This document shows, in pieces, positions 50,821 to 59,593 of a stretch of DNA of 64,000 bases; position 1 is the first letter of the stretch, and each line of letters begins with the position of its first letter. Origin of the DNA: Solibacillus palustris (GTDB lineage Bacteria; Bacillota; Bacilli; Bacillales_A; Planococcaceae); the NCBI RefSeq assembly GCF_022549215.1, contig NZ_JAKZFC010000001.1, positions 930,001 through 994,000 of the forward strand. The letters run 5' to 3'. A program made the position numbers and the translations under genes. A model generated the notes under the pieces. The model saw only the letters and a program-made list of their open reading frames with translations, had not been told where the DNA came from and did not search any database.

Positions 50821-52001
50821 GTTTAATCGATTTAAGCGGTAACTTGTTGTACGTTGCGTTCATTTGCTATTTAATCGGGACATTTGCATTTGCGGGTTCG
50901 ATTAAAGAAAAAAATGATACTGCGGCAAGTCGTGCAGACAAGTATGGTAAATTTGCAATCGTCCTAACAATCATTGGTTTTGTAGCGCAATTAGGTTATT
51001 TCATTACACGTTGGATATATACAGGACATGCCCCTGTAAGTAATATGTTTGAGTTTACAACGGCATTTGGTATGTTTATTGTTCTGTCGTTTATTATAAT
51101 TTACTTTATGTATAAAGTTTCTGTACTAGGGGTTGTTGCGCTTCCGATTGCTTTGTTAATCATTGGGTATGCGGCGATGTTCCCAAGTGAAGTAAGTCCA
51201 CTTGTACCGTCACTACAAAGTCATTGGTTAACGATTCACGTAATTACGGCAGCATTTGGACAATCGATTTTCGCGATTAGTGCAGTTGCTGGGTTAGCAT
51301 ACTTACTAAAAAATGTAGACATGTCGAAAAAATCAAGAGAGAGCTTTTGGTTAGAAACGGTGATGTTCTGCTGTGTGCTTGTAGTAGGTTTTATCGTTGC
51401 GACGATTACATTTACAGCTATGGATTACAAAGCGGAATTTGAATACGTTGATACTTTAGATAATGTAAGTACAACAACCTATAATATGCCAGCATTATTT
51501 GGGATGAACGAATATAAAGAGCTGACAGAAAATAAAATGACACCCCTTGTAGAATTACCTGCATTAATTGATGCGCGTAAATTAACATCAGTAGTTTGGT
51601 CTGTTCTTTTTGGTACGATTTTATACGGATTAATTCGTTTAATCTTCCGTAAAAAAGTAGCAACCATGCTACAACCATTAGTGAGACGTGTGAATTCTAC
51701 TTTATTAGACGAAATTGCCTATCGCGCGATTTTAATTGCTTTCCCGATATTTACACTTGGTGCACTGATTTTCGCAATGATTTGGGCACAAAAAGCTTGG
51801 GGGCGTTTCTGGGGTTGGGACCCAAAAGAAGTATGGGCGCTTATTACGTGGTTATTCTATGCAGCCTTCTTACACCTACGTCTTTCAAAGGGTTGGGAAG
51901 GAAAAAAGACAGCTTGGTTAACAGTAATTGGGTTCGTAATTATTATCTTTAACTTAGTTGTTGTAAACTTAGTAATTGCTGGTTTACACTCTTACGCATA
52001 A
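50817..52001 (+). CDS. resC: Cytochrome c biogenesis protein ResC
   Basis: A 394-residue membrane protein with about eight helices, the haem-handling partner of ResB. The tryptophan-rich WWD domain is near residue 330-345 ([18 protein letters not shown]), and conserved His residues flank it ([20 protein letters not shown]). The start overlaps the resB stop. A hairpin at 52025-52060 may end the resABC transcript before resDE. Confidence 0.94.
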   Translation: MSLIDLSGNLLYVAFICYLIGTFAFAGSIKEKNDTAASRADKYGKFAIVLTIIGFVAQLGYFITRWIYTGHAPVSNMFEFTTAFGMFIVLSFIIIYFMYKVSVLGVVALPIALLIIGYAAMFPSEVSPLVPSLQSHWLTIHVITAAFGQSIFAISAVAGLAYLLKNVDMSKKSRESFWLETVMFCCVLVVGFIVATITFTAMDYKAEFEYVDTLDNVSTTTYNMPALFGMNEYKELTENKMTPLVELPALIDARKLTSVVWSVLFGTILYGLIRLIFRKKVATMLQPLVRRVNSTLLDEIAYRAILIAFPIFTLGALIFAMIWAQKAWGRFWGWDPKEVWALITWLFYAAFLHLRLSKGWEGKKTAWLTVIGFVIIIFNLVVVNLVIAGLHSYA

Positions 52002-52024
52002 ATTTAACAAAATATCGTATTTTT

Positions 52025-52061
52025 AGAAAAGTTCTTCCTTGTTTGGTTGAGCTTTTCTTTT
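52025..52061 (+). terminator. Probable terminator between resC and resD
   Basis: AGAAAAGTTC (52025-52034) pairs with GAGCTTTTCT (52049-52058), imperfect at the base of the loop, followed by TTT. Confidence 0.5.
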
Positions 52062-52123
52062 CAATTGCTATTTGAACAGGTACAATAGAAAAGAGAAACA
52101 GAGTTTTGAAAGGGGTAACACCA

Positions 52124-52840
52124 GTGTCTGAAAATATATCTGTATTAATCGTTGATGATGAAGATCGTATTCGTCGCTTATTAAAAATGTATTTAGAGCG
52201 TGAAGGATATTTAGTAGAAGAGGCCGAAAATGGAGAACAAGCTCTTGAAATGGCTATGGAAAAAGATTATCACTGTATACTATTAGATATTATGATGCCT
52301 GAAAAAGATGGGCTAGAAGTATGCGCAGAGTTACGTGAAAAGAAAACGACGCCAATTATTTTACTTACAGCAAAAGGTGAAGAAGCAAACCGTGTACAAG
52401 GGTTCGAACTTGGAGCGGATGATTATATTGTAAAGCCATTTAGTCCCCGGGAGGTTGTACTGCGTTTGAAAGCAATTTTACGTCGCTCAGCAGTGTTCTC
52501 ACCGGTAAATAATTCATCGTCATCAAAAGATTTAGTTGTGTTTCCACATTTAACAATCGACCATGATGCGCACCGTGTAACAGCTGACGGTACAGAAGTA
52601 AACTTAACACCAAAAGAGTATGAGTTGCTTTACTTCTTAGCAAAATCTCCTGACAAAGTATTTGACCGTGAGCAATTATTAAAAGAAGTATGGCATTATG
52701 ACTTCTTTGGTGACTTACGTACGGTAGATACACATGTAAAACGTTTACGTGAAAAGTTAAATCGTGTTTCTGAAAATGCGGCGAAAATGATCGTAACGGT
52801 TTGGGGAGTTGGCTACAAGTTTGAGGTCGTAAATGATTAG
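52124..52840 (+). CDS. resD: Response regulator ResD
   Basis: A 238-residue OmpR-family regulator of aerobic and anaerobic respiration. The start is GTG at 52124, seven bases after AAAGGGG. Acidic pocket VDDED near residue 11, phosphoacceptor about Asp55 in CILLDIMMPEKDG, and Lys in YIVKPFSPREV. The C-terminal winged helix has LTPKEYELLYFLAKSP and RTVDTHVKRLREKL. It overlaps resE by eight bases. The place after resABC matches B. subtilis. Confidence 0.93.
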   Translation: MSENISVLIVDDEDRIRRLLKMYLEREGYLVEEAENGEQALEMAMEKDYHCILLDIMMPEKDGLEVCAELREKKTTPIILLTAKGEEANRVQGFELGADDYIVKPFSPREVVLRLKAILRRSAVFSPVNNSSSSKDLVVFPHLTIDHDAHRVTADGTEVNLTPKEYELLYFLAKSPDKVFDREQLLKEVWHYDFFGDLRTVDTHVKRLREKLNRVSENAAKMIVTVWGVGYKFEVVND

Positions 52841-54608
52841 AATAGCAACAAGTATCGTCGGGAAGCTATGGGGAACCATTTTGCTTCTCGTTTCGTTTGT
52901 CCTGTTCATTTTCACGTTATTTATGTTAGAGCTATTAGAGAAATATAATAATGAACAATCCGAAATGTCATTGCGTCAAACGGCGGCAGCGATTGTGAGC
53001 ATTGTTGATCATGATGAATTAGACGATAAACAATTTGCCATTATTTCCGAATTATTAACCGAAACAACGAATGTACTGATTGCAAAAAATTCGGATGAAG
53101 TGCTTTATTCTGTACAAGAGGGCGTTAATAAAGAGGAAATTCAAGAAAAAATTATTTCAAGTAAGGTATTTGAAAAGGTATATGCTACCGACGAGCCGAT
53201 TGTTAAAGAACTAACACTGCCATCGAACACCAAAGAAAATAAAAATAGCAATTACATTGTGCTTGGATTCCCATTAAAGAGCGAAGCGGAAACGCATGGC
53301 GCTGTCTTTATGTATAAAAATCCAGAGGCATTGCACCAAACGAGTAAGGAAACGACAAAAATTGTCTTTATCGCAGCAGCCATTGCTTTTGTATTAACTA
53401 CGATTTTTGCCTTTTTCTTATCTTCTAAAATTACATTACCGCTTCGGAAAATGCGTGAACATGCCTTTGAATTAGCGAAAGGGCGTTTTGATTCGAAATT
53501 AGATACGAAGCAAAATGACGAAATTGGTCAGCTGGCTGTTGCATTTAACCAAATGGGACGCCAATTAAAGCACCATTTAGAAGTTATTAATCAGGAAAAA
53601 GAACAGTTGTCTAGCGTTTTAACGTCGATGTCAGATGCCGTTATTACGTTTAACCGTGATAAGACGATTTTAGTAAGTAATCCACCTGCTGAACGCATGC
53701 TACAAAAATGGTTTGTGACAAGAGGTTTAGATAGCTCGAAACCGATTCCTGTTGAGTTTTATCATATGCTAGATCATGTGTTAAGTTTTGAAGATCAACT
53801 TGAAGAAGAGCTAGAAATTGGCAAATCATATTACAGTATATCGATTTCCCCGCTCTACAGTGGCGAGTCAATTCGTGGCGCTGTTGCTGTCATTCGCGAT
53901 AAAACAGAAGAAACGAAGCTTGAAAAGTTAAAATCAGACTTTATTGCCAATGTTTCACATGAATTACGCACGCCAATCGCAATGCTACAGGGCTACTCTG
54001 AAGCGATTTTAGACGGAGTTGTGGAATCTGAGGAAGAACGTAATGACATGATTCGTGTTATTCATGATGAATCTCAGCGTATGAGCCGCTTAGTAACGGA
54101 TCTATTGGATTTAGCTCGCATGGAAGCGGGTCATATGACGCTCTATAAAGATGATGTACCGCTAGTATCAGTTATTGATCGAATGACACATAAATTCGAT
54201 CAGCGTGCAAAAGAACATCAGGTGCAATTGAAGTTTGAAACGATGATTTCACAAGAAACGATTATTCCGATTGATGAAGACCGCATTGAACAAGTGTTAA
54301 CAAATTTAATCGACAACGCGATTCGCCATACGTCACAAAATGGAATCGTTACTGTGTCAATTACAGAAGACAAAGGATATGCAAAAATAGAAGTAAGCGA
54401 TACAGGGCAAGGGATTCCTCAAGACGATTTACCATACGTGTTTGAACGTTTCTACAAAGCCGATAAAGCCCGCACCCGTTCAAAAGGTGGGACAGGTCTT
54501 GGATTAGCAATTACAAAAAATATCGTAGAAGCACACAAAGGCAAAATCACCGTAACAAGTATAGAACAACAAGGCACTACATTTACATTCCATTTGCCGC
54601 TTAAATAA
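52833..54608 (+). CDS. resE: Sensor histidine kinase ResE
   Basis: A 591-residue kinase. Membrane helices near 13-35 and 172-193 enclose an outer domain. HAMP follows (about 194-246), then a PAS domain (about 255-360) and HisKA with His376 in IANVSHELRTPIAML. The ATPase domain has N (NLIDNAIRHT), G1 (VSDTGQGI), F (FERFYKAD) and G2 (GGTGLGLAI) boxes. It pairs with ResD. Confidence 0.93.
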   Translation: MIRIATSIVGKLWGTILLLVSFVLFIFTLFMLELLEKYNNEQSEMSLRQTAAAIVSIVDHDELDDKQFAIISELLTETTNVLIAKNSDEVLYSVQEGVNKEEIQEKIISSKVFEKVYATDEPIVKELTLPSNTKENKNSNYIVLGFPLKSEAETHGAVFMYKNPEALHQTSKETTKIVFIAAAIAFVLTTIFAFFLSSKITLPLRKMREHAFELAKGRFDSKLDTKQNDEIGQLAVAFNQMGRQLKHHLEVINQEKEQLSSVLTSMSDAVITFNRDKTILVSNPPAERMLQKWFVTRGLDSSKPIPVEFYHMLDHVLSFEDQLEEELEIGKSYYSISISPLYSGESIRGAVAVIRDKTEETKLEKLKSDFIANVSHELRTPIAMLQGYSEAILDGVVESEEERNDMIRVIHDESQRMSRLVTDLLDLARMEAGHMTLYKDDVPLVSVIDRMTHKFDQRAKEHQVQLKFETMISQETIIPIDEDRIEQVLTNLIDNAIRHTSQNGIVTVSITEDKGYAKIEVSDTGQGIPQDDLPYVFERFYKADKARTRSKGGTGLGLAITKNIVEAHKGKITVTSIEQQGTTFTFHLPLK

Positions 54609-54732
54609 ATAGGATTGTAGTCTAACAATTGCTACTCTTTAAATTCACCATTTACAACTGAATGGTGAATTTAATTTTTTATAGTACCAAATCTATAAAA
54701 CTTAATAAAATTACGATAAACTTGATACAACA

Positions 54733-54758
54733 TGTAACTTTTTTTGAATTGAGACGAC
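54733..54758 (+). promoter_or_regulatory. Candidate autoregulatory sigma-X promoter
   Basis: TGTAAC (54733-54738) and CGAC (54755-54758) are separated by 16 bases, which matches the sigma-X consensus (TGTAAC, CGWC). It lies 26 bp before the sigX start, so SigX probably drives its own operon. Confidence 0.6.
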
Positions 54759-54784
54759 AAATTATTGAAATGGAGGTGGGATGG

Positions 54785-55318
54785 GTGCAACAATCCATTT
54801 TCCATCGGTTATACGATATGTATCATCACGATGTTTTTAATTTTTTGTTTTATATTGTGAAAAACCGCACAGCTGCTGAAGATCTTTCTCATGAAGTTTA
54901 TATAAGAGTATTGAATGCCTATGACCGCTTTGAAGGGAAAAGCAGCGAAAAAACCTGGCTATTTTCCATTGCGAAAAATGTTGCAATTGATTACTTCCGA
55001 AAAAAGCAGGTTCGGGATAAACATGCATTTACCGCATTTGATTGGGAGACAGAGCAGCTCGTATCACATAGCCCATCACCAGAACAGTTTGTAGAGTTAA
55101 GTGATCAGCTGAGGCAATTACTAGAAGCGCTAGAGCAATGTACAGGCGATCAAAAAATGGTCATTATTATGCGCTTTATGCAAGAATTGTCGATTCAGGA
55201 GACTGCCGAAATTTTAGGGTGGACTCAAGGGAAAGTAAAAACAACGCAGCACCGGGCATTAAAAAATTTACGTTTAATATTGGAGCAGCAAAATGGAAAG
55301 GGGGGCGATTCATTATGA
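54785..55318 (+). CDS. sigX: ECF sigma factor SigX
   Basis: A 177-residue ECF sigma factor. The start is GTG at 54785, six bases after GGAGGTG. Region 2 has LYDMYHHDVFNFLFYIVKNRTAAEDLSHEVYIRVLNAYDRFEG and KTWLFSIAKNVAIDYFRKK. Region 4 has QKMVIIMRFMQELSIQETAEILGWTQGKVKTTQHRALKNLR. The position after resE and before an anti-sigma gene matches B. subtilis sigX, which acts on cell-surface modification. It overlaps rsiX by four bases. Confidence 0.88.
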   Translation: MQQSIFHRLYDMYHHDVFNFLFYIVKNRTAAEDLSHEVYIRVLNAYDRFEGKSSEKTWLFSIAKNVAIDYFRKKQVRDKHAFTAFDWETEQLVSHSPSPEQFVELSDQLRQLLEALEQCTGDQKMVIIMRFMQELSIQETAEILGWTQGKVKTTQHRALKNLRLILEQQNGKGGDSL

Positions 55319-56526
55319 ACAAGGAGCAATGGGATGATGAGAATTTAGAAAACCTTTTCAAACAAGCGCCGAAAGTAAATGATCATCGAACGAAAGATGA
55401 AGTACTACAGCGTTTAATCGATGAAGGCGCATTTGATGAAAAACCGCCTCAATTACAAAAAGTAGCACAAAAAAGAATTCGCTGGACACCATTAATCGCC
55501 TCGATTGCGTCATTATTTATTTTAGTATTAATTGGTTCACAATTTATAGGGAACAACTCGATTTCGATGGAAAACAGTGCGCGTGATGAAGCAGAAATGA
55601 AATCAACTAGTGACGCTATGGAAGCAAAAATGGCTGACCAATCCGAGGAATCTTCATTGATGACGACGCGTGCTTTTGTAAATGCGACGACACAACAAAC
55701 ACTTGTATACGAATCGCAATTAGAAGGTGTTACATTATTTGAAATGGGCTTATCAGATGGTACAGAAAGTATTCCAGTAAGTTTTTTAATCCCAAATGAG
55801 ATCGTTTTAAATAAAGTAGGCACAGATCATCCAACGAATTTGCAATTATATGAAACATTTGCATCGAAAATAGATGAAACAGCTTTAGGCTTTAGTGAGT
55901 ATCACCCATTTATAGGAACATTTCGTGAACAAGAGGACGGAATAATTCATACATTACCAGATGGACATAATTATGATGCAAGTTCAGCAAACATTTCAAA
56001 TTATACCGGAGCATTAATCAATACGTTTGGAGATGCTTATAAGGAAGTACAGTTTGAAAATGAACATGGTGAACCTTTATTATTCAATCATTTGGGTAAT
56101 TTGACAGAGCTAATTCAATTACAAGGTGAACAAAGACAATACAATTATTTTGTCTATCAAAAACAAGATGGCTCATATTATTTAAGCCCAAATTTCCATA
56201 CGAGCTTTTCAACAGTTGAAGAAGCATTAAACAATATGGGAGTTGAATCCAATGATCTATATCAATCAGCCATTTTACCTGATGTGGCATTTAATACAGA
56301 AGTAAAAGATAATATTGTAACGATTACATTCGATCAGCCGCTCGATTTAGAACAATTTGAGCCAACAGCAGCGATGCGTATGATAGAAGGAATGCTATTA
56401 ACGGCAGCAAGTTTCGATAAACAAATTAAATTTGAACATATTGTTCAAGATAATTGGAGTGGTTTTGACTTCACAAAGCCTTTAGAGAAGCCAATAGCAG
56501 CGAATATCGTTTTATACAACTTTTAA
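55315..56526 (+). CDS. rsiX: Anti-sigma-X factor RsiX
   Basis: A 403-residue single-pass membrane protein. The cytosolic N-terminus (1-48) would bind SigX, the membrane helix is near 52-72 (TPLIASIASLFILVLIGSQFI), and a large outer domain follows. The outer part is not clearly related to known domains by eye, as usual for RsiX-type proteins. The ATG overlaps the sigX stop (ATGA), behind AAGGGGGGCG. Assignment rests on topology and linkage. Confidence 0.8.
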   Translation: MNKEQWDDENLENLFKQAPKVNDHRTKDEVLQRLIDEGAFDEKPPQLQKVAQKRIRWTPLIASIASLFILVLIGSQFIGNNSISMENSARDEAEMKSTSDAMEAKMADQSEESSLMTTRAFVNATTQQTLVYESQLEGVTLFEMGLSDGTESIPVSFLIPNEIVLNKVGTDHPTNLQLYETFASKIDETALGFSEYHPFIGTFREQEDGIIHTLPDGHNYDASSANISNYTGALINTFGDAYKEVQFENEHGEPLLFNHLGNLTELIQLQGEQRQYNYFVYQKQDGSYYLSPNFHTSFSTVEEALNNMGVESNDLYQSAILPDVAFNTEVKDNIVTITFDQPLDLEQFEPTAAMRMIEGMLLTAASFDKQIKFEHIVQDNWSGFDFTKPLEKPIAANIVLYNF

Positions 56527-56714
56527 CTTGATTCAGCAGGGGTTCAATCCCCGGCTGAATTGTGGAACGAAGGCTAAAAGCGTCACGTCCTGTGCCAACG
56601 CCTTCGTAATCAACTTCGTGTTGACCTAATGCCCTTGACGGATGTCAAAGATTTTTTAGAGGAATTTTTCAAGCGTGCTTGAAAATAATCTGGATGTAAT
56701 TCCGCCGGGTCGTA
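56526..56714 (+). repeat. Intergenic structured repeat, copy D
   Basis: ACTTGATTCAGC head, then GGGGTTCAATCCCCGGCTGAAT forming a hairpin, then a private middle. AGATTTTTTAGAGGAATTTTTC, AATAATCTGGAT and GTAATTCCGCCGGGTCG align with 39091-39150. It follows the rsiX stop directly, as copy E follows the SulP gene. Confidence 0.65.
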
Positions 56715-56740
56715 ATGTATCTAATCAAATAACTTTACTC

Positions 56741-56777
56741 GGAATTGTAAGCAAAGGTCTTTACAATTCCGTTTTTT
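56741..56777 (+). terminator. Intrinsic terminator after rsiX
   Basis: GGAATTGTAA (56741-56750) pairs exactly with TTACAATTCC (56761-56770), followed by GTTTTTT. Confidence 0.85.
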
Positions 56778-56837
56778 ATTTTATAATAGTAATTGTAGTA
56801 AAGTTATTCGTACTTTACGAACAAATTTCATATTGAT

Positions 56838-57010
56838 TCATCTTCGGGGCAGGGTGTAATTCCCGACCGGCGGTAATAAAAGTGTCAACTTCTGACCATT
56901 TAATTGGAGAACGTTGCGTCAAAGCTTTTTCAGCCCGCGAGCCACAATTTGTGTGCAGGATTTGGTGAGATTCCAAAGCCGACAGTATAGTCTGGATGGG
57001 AGAAGATGAA
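56838..57010 (+). promoter_or_regulatory. FMN riboswitch (RFN element)
   Basis: Conserved core present: TTCATCTTCGGGGCAGGGTG, then TTCCCGACCGGCGGT, later CAGCCCGCGAGC, then GCAGGATTTGGTGAGATTCCAAAGCCGACAGT, and the closing GGATGGGAGAAGATGAA. It precedes ribU. FMN binding should favour the terminator at 57157-57188. Confidence 0.95.
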
Positions 57011-57061
57011 GGTACGGTCGTCATTTTATGAAAATGTCGCTTGTTCGTAGTGCCAATTTTT

Positions 57062-57188
57062 CCTTATGCAAATAGTGGGATACTTTTTGCATAGACGAAA
57101 TCGGTCTCATACTACAACAATGCGAATAGACCCTTTATTTAAGTGTGCCTATTTCTCCCTTATGCTTGTTTGTGCATAAGGGTTTTTT
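57062..57188 (+). terminator. Expression platform and terminator of the FMN riboswitch
   Basis: The terminator stem is CCCTTATGC (57157-57165) with GCATAAGGG (57174-57182) and a T-run to 57188. An extra CCTTATGC at 57062-57069 repeats the left arm and could pair with the right arm instead, giving an antiterminator switch. Confidence 0.75.
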
Positions 57189-57253
57189 CATGGAATGAAG
57201 AGAATCGTCCTTTCTTCTTGCGAGACTGAATCAGCAAAGAGGAGAGATTGCAA

Positions 57254-57829
57254 ATGCAAAAAAGAAGTTTAAAATTACGCTCGTTCGTAACGATTGCGAT
57301 GCTTAGTGGGGTATCATTCGTATTGATGTTATTAAATTTCCCGCTGCCATGGTTCCCGGTGTTTTTACAAATCGATTTCAGTGATGTGCCAGCATTAATT
57401 GCGGCTATTACAATGGGGCCGGTTGCCGGTATTATGGTCGAGCTTGTAAAAAACGTACTAGATTGGATTTATACAGGAGCGCCAGAGGGTATACCTGTAG
57501 GTCATATGGCGAACTTTGCGACAGGTGTATTATTCATTTTACCAGCGTACTTCATTTATAAAAAATTCCCTTCAGTAAAAGGGTTAATGTCAGGTCTAGT
57601 TGTTTCGACAGTAGTAATGTCACTAGGTATGGCGGTATTAAACTATGTAGCATTTTTACCACTTTACACGTATTTACTAGGCTTTGAATATAATATGTAT
57701 GAAACTGTTGTCTTAGGGATTTTACCGTTTAACATTGTCAAAGGTGTGATGATGTTAGTTGTGGTAACGATGCTCTATCGTACAATGCGTGTGTGGATTG
57801 AAAATCAACGTAAACAATATTCACTTTAA
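57254..57829 (+). CDS. ribU: Riboflavin ECF transporter S component RibU
   Basis: A 191-residue membrane protein with six helices. The RibU signature is visible: VSFVLMLLNFPLPWFPVFLQIDFSDVPALIAAITMGPVAGIMVELVKNVLDW, then GAPEGIPVGHMANFATG. It binds riboflavin and works with the shared ECF ATPase/EcfT module. The start ATG at 57254 is seven bases after GAGGAGA. Control by the FMN riboswitch upstream confirms the substrate. No riboflavin synthesis genes are in the window apart from ribT. Confidence 0.95.
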   Translation: MQKRSLKLRSFVTIAMLSGVSFVLMLLNFPLPWFPVFLQIDFSDVPALIAAITMGPVAGIMVELVKNVLDWIYTGAPEGIPVGHMANFATGVLFILPAYFIYKKFPSVKGLMSGLVVSTVVMSLGMAVLNYVAFLPLYTYLLGFEYNMYETVVLGILPFNIVKGVMMLVVVTMLYRTMRVWIENQRKQYSL

Positions 57830-57841
57830 ATAATTTATGGC

Positions 57842-57886
57842 AAGCTATAGAGATGCAGTGTTTTGCTGTATTCTATAGCTTTTTGT
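57842..57886 (+). terminator. Intrinsic terminator of ribU
   Basis: AAGCTATAG (57842-57850) pairs with CTATAGCTT (57873-57881), with an inner CAG/CTG stem and a T-run. Confidence 0.75.
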
Positions 57887-58052
57887 ATTTTTTATTACAT
57901 AAAAGGGGGATAATATTATAGTATACGCGGTTAAGAATAACTATTCGCTATTGTATTCAACGTAATAGCCTGTTATCATAATGACTATTGTTTTAAAAAT
58001 CAATATATTTCGTTTATTAGACAACGTAGAAAACATCATGGGAGCGAATGAA

Positions 58053-59390
58053 ATGGAGAAAAAAATACCATTTTCAACATACGCAGTGATCGGAACGATG
58101 CTGTTCGGTATGTTTTTTGGGGCGGGTAATTTAATTTTCCCAATCCAAATGGGGCAGTTAGCTGGGACAAACTATTGGTTTGCGCTAACAGGCTTTTTAG
58201 TAACGGCGATAGGGTTACCGTTTTTAGGAATATTGGCGATTGGTTTATCGGGTAGTAGTGGGCTACGTGATTTAGGGAGTAAGGTTCATCCGATTTTTGG
58301 GCTAGTCTTTGCCTTGGCGTTATATTTAACAATTGGGCCGTTCTTTGCGATTCCGCGTACTGCAACTGTACCGTTTGTAGTAGGGTTTGAGCCGTTTATT
58401 GATCCGGCACAAACGAAAATTTGGCTAGCAGTATTTAGTTTTGTGTTCTTTGCTATTGTGTTTTATTTTTCGCTAAATCCGGCGAAAATTATGGACATTA
58501 TCGGAAAATATTTAACGCCAGCATTTTTAATTTTCCTATTTATTTTAATTGGTATCAGTTTATTTTCACCTATGGGTAGTTTTGTTGAGCCTACGGGTAG
58601 CTATATAAACGAAGCGTTTATGACGGGCTTTAAAGAGGGTTACAATACTATGGATGCCCTTGCGTCACTGGCATTTGGGATTATTGTTATCAATGCGATT
58701 AAACGGACTGGTATTACAGATAAAAAAGAAATTGCAAAAGCAACGTGGAAGTCAGGAATTTTTGCGATGGCATTAATGATGCTTATTTATGGGCTAATTG
58801 CTTATATGGGTGCATCTAGTGTGACATTGATTGGTACGTTTGATAATGGCGGACAAATTTTCGCTGCAGTAGCGGATCATTATTTTGGTTCTTATGGGGC
58901 GATTTTATTAGCGGTTATTATTGTGCTAGCATGTTTAAAGACGAGCATCGGGCTAATTACATCTTGTAGTGAGTTTTTCCATGAGGTGTTCCCGAAAATT
59001 AGCTATAAAGTATTTGTAATTGTACTATGTGTGGTGTCATTTACAATTGCGAACTTTGGATTAACAAACATTATTACATATGCAATTCCGGTATTATTGT
59101 TCTTATATCCATTAGCGATTGTGTTGATTATTTTAGCGTTAGCAGGGCCATTATTTCACTATAAACAGCCGATATTTGCGGTTGCGATGTTATTTACCTT
59201 CTTTATTAGTATAATTGATGGTTATAATGCATTAGTGGTGAGTGTGCCTACATTTGAAGTTAGCTTTTTAACGAAATTAGCGAGTGTCTATGCGGATATG
59301 TTACCGCTATATTCAATTGGTTTAGGGTGGATTGTACCTGCTGTTATGGGCGCGGTTATCGGCTATATTATTTCACTTATAAAAAAATAA
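58053..59390 (+). CDS. brnQ: Branched-chain amino acid transporter BrnQ
   Basis: A 445-residue LIVCS-family Na+- or H+-coupled carrier with about twelve membrane helices. The family start is YAVIGTMLFGMFFGAGNLIFPIQMGQLAG, followed by FAIPRTATVPFVVGFEP near 95-110 and LACLKTSIGLITSCSEFF in the second half. The ATG at 58053 is five bases after GGGAGCG; an ATG at 58038 is an alternative. It is monocistronic, with the hairpin-ended repeat directly downstream. Confidence 0.92.
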   Translation: MEKKIPFSTYAVIGTMLFGMFFGAGNLIFPIQMGQLAGTNYWFALTGFLVTAIGLPFLGILAIGLSGSSGLRDLGSKVHPIFGLVFALALYLTIGPFFAIPRTATVPFVVGFEPFIDPAQTKIWLAVFSFVFFAIVFYFSLNPAKIMDIIGKYLTPAFLIFLFILIGISLFSPMGSFVEPTGSYINEAFMTGFKEGYNTMDALASLAFGIIVINAIKRTGITDKKEIAKATWKSGIFAMALMMLIYGLIAYMGASSVTLIGTFDNGGQIFAAVADHYFGSYGAILLAVIIVLACLKTSIGLITSCSEFFHEVFPKISYKVFVIVLCVVSFTIANFGLTNIITYAIPVLLFLYPLAIVLIILALAGPLFHYKQPIFAVAMLFTFFISIIDGYNALVVSVPTFEVSFLTKLASVYADMLPLYSIGLGWIVPAVMGAVIGYIISLIKK

Positions 59391-59396
59391 AATGAA

Positions 59397-59548
59397 GGGG
59401 CTGCGCGAAAAGTAAATACTTTTCGCGAAGTGCTTCGTTCGTGTATTAATTATCCGCTGCAGGCGGTGCTTCTGTGGTGGTCGAAATAAGATTTCCACCA
59501 TCCTCGGCGCAAAGGGGTGTCCCAGAATCACTTCTCGGACACCCCTTT
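59397..59548 (-). repeat. Hairpin-ended intergenic repeat, copy 2
   Basis: The reverse complement matches 31441-31647 over nearly its whole length except for the 55-base private segment of copy 1. Shared parts include the GGGGTGTCC.AGAAGTGATTCT end, TTTGCGCCGAGGATGG, GCACCGCCTGCAGCGG, TAATTAATACACGAACGAAG and the AAGTATTTACTTTTCGCGC end hairpin. It lies between the convergent genes brnQ and yitT. Confidence 0.8.
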
Positions 59549-59559
59549 TCTGTATTAAA

Positions 59560-59587
59560 AAGCCACCCGAAATAATTCGGGTGGCTA
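59560..59587 (-). terminator. Intrinsic terminator of the YitT-family gene
   Basis: AGCCACCCGAA (from 59561) pairs with TTCGGGTGGCT (to 59586). On the minus strand it is followed by TTTTTAATAC. Confidence 0.8.
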
Positions 59588-59593
59588 AAATTG

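Noticed and set aside
56815-57024. 69-codon minus-strand frame over the FMN riboswitch
   Set aside because: The region is a structured RFN element; coding is not credible.
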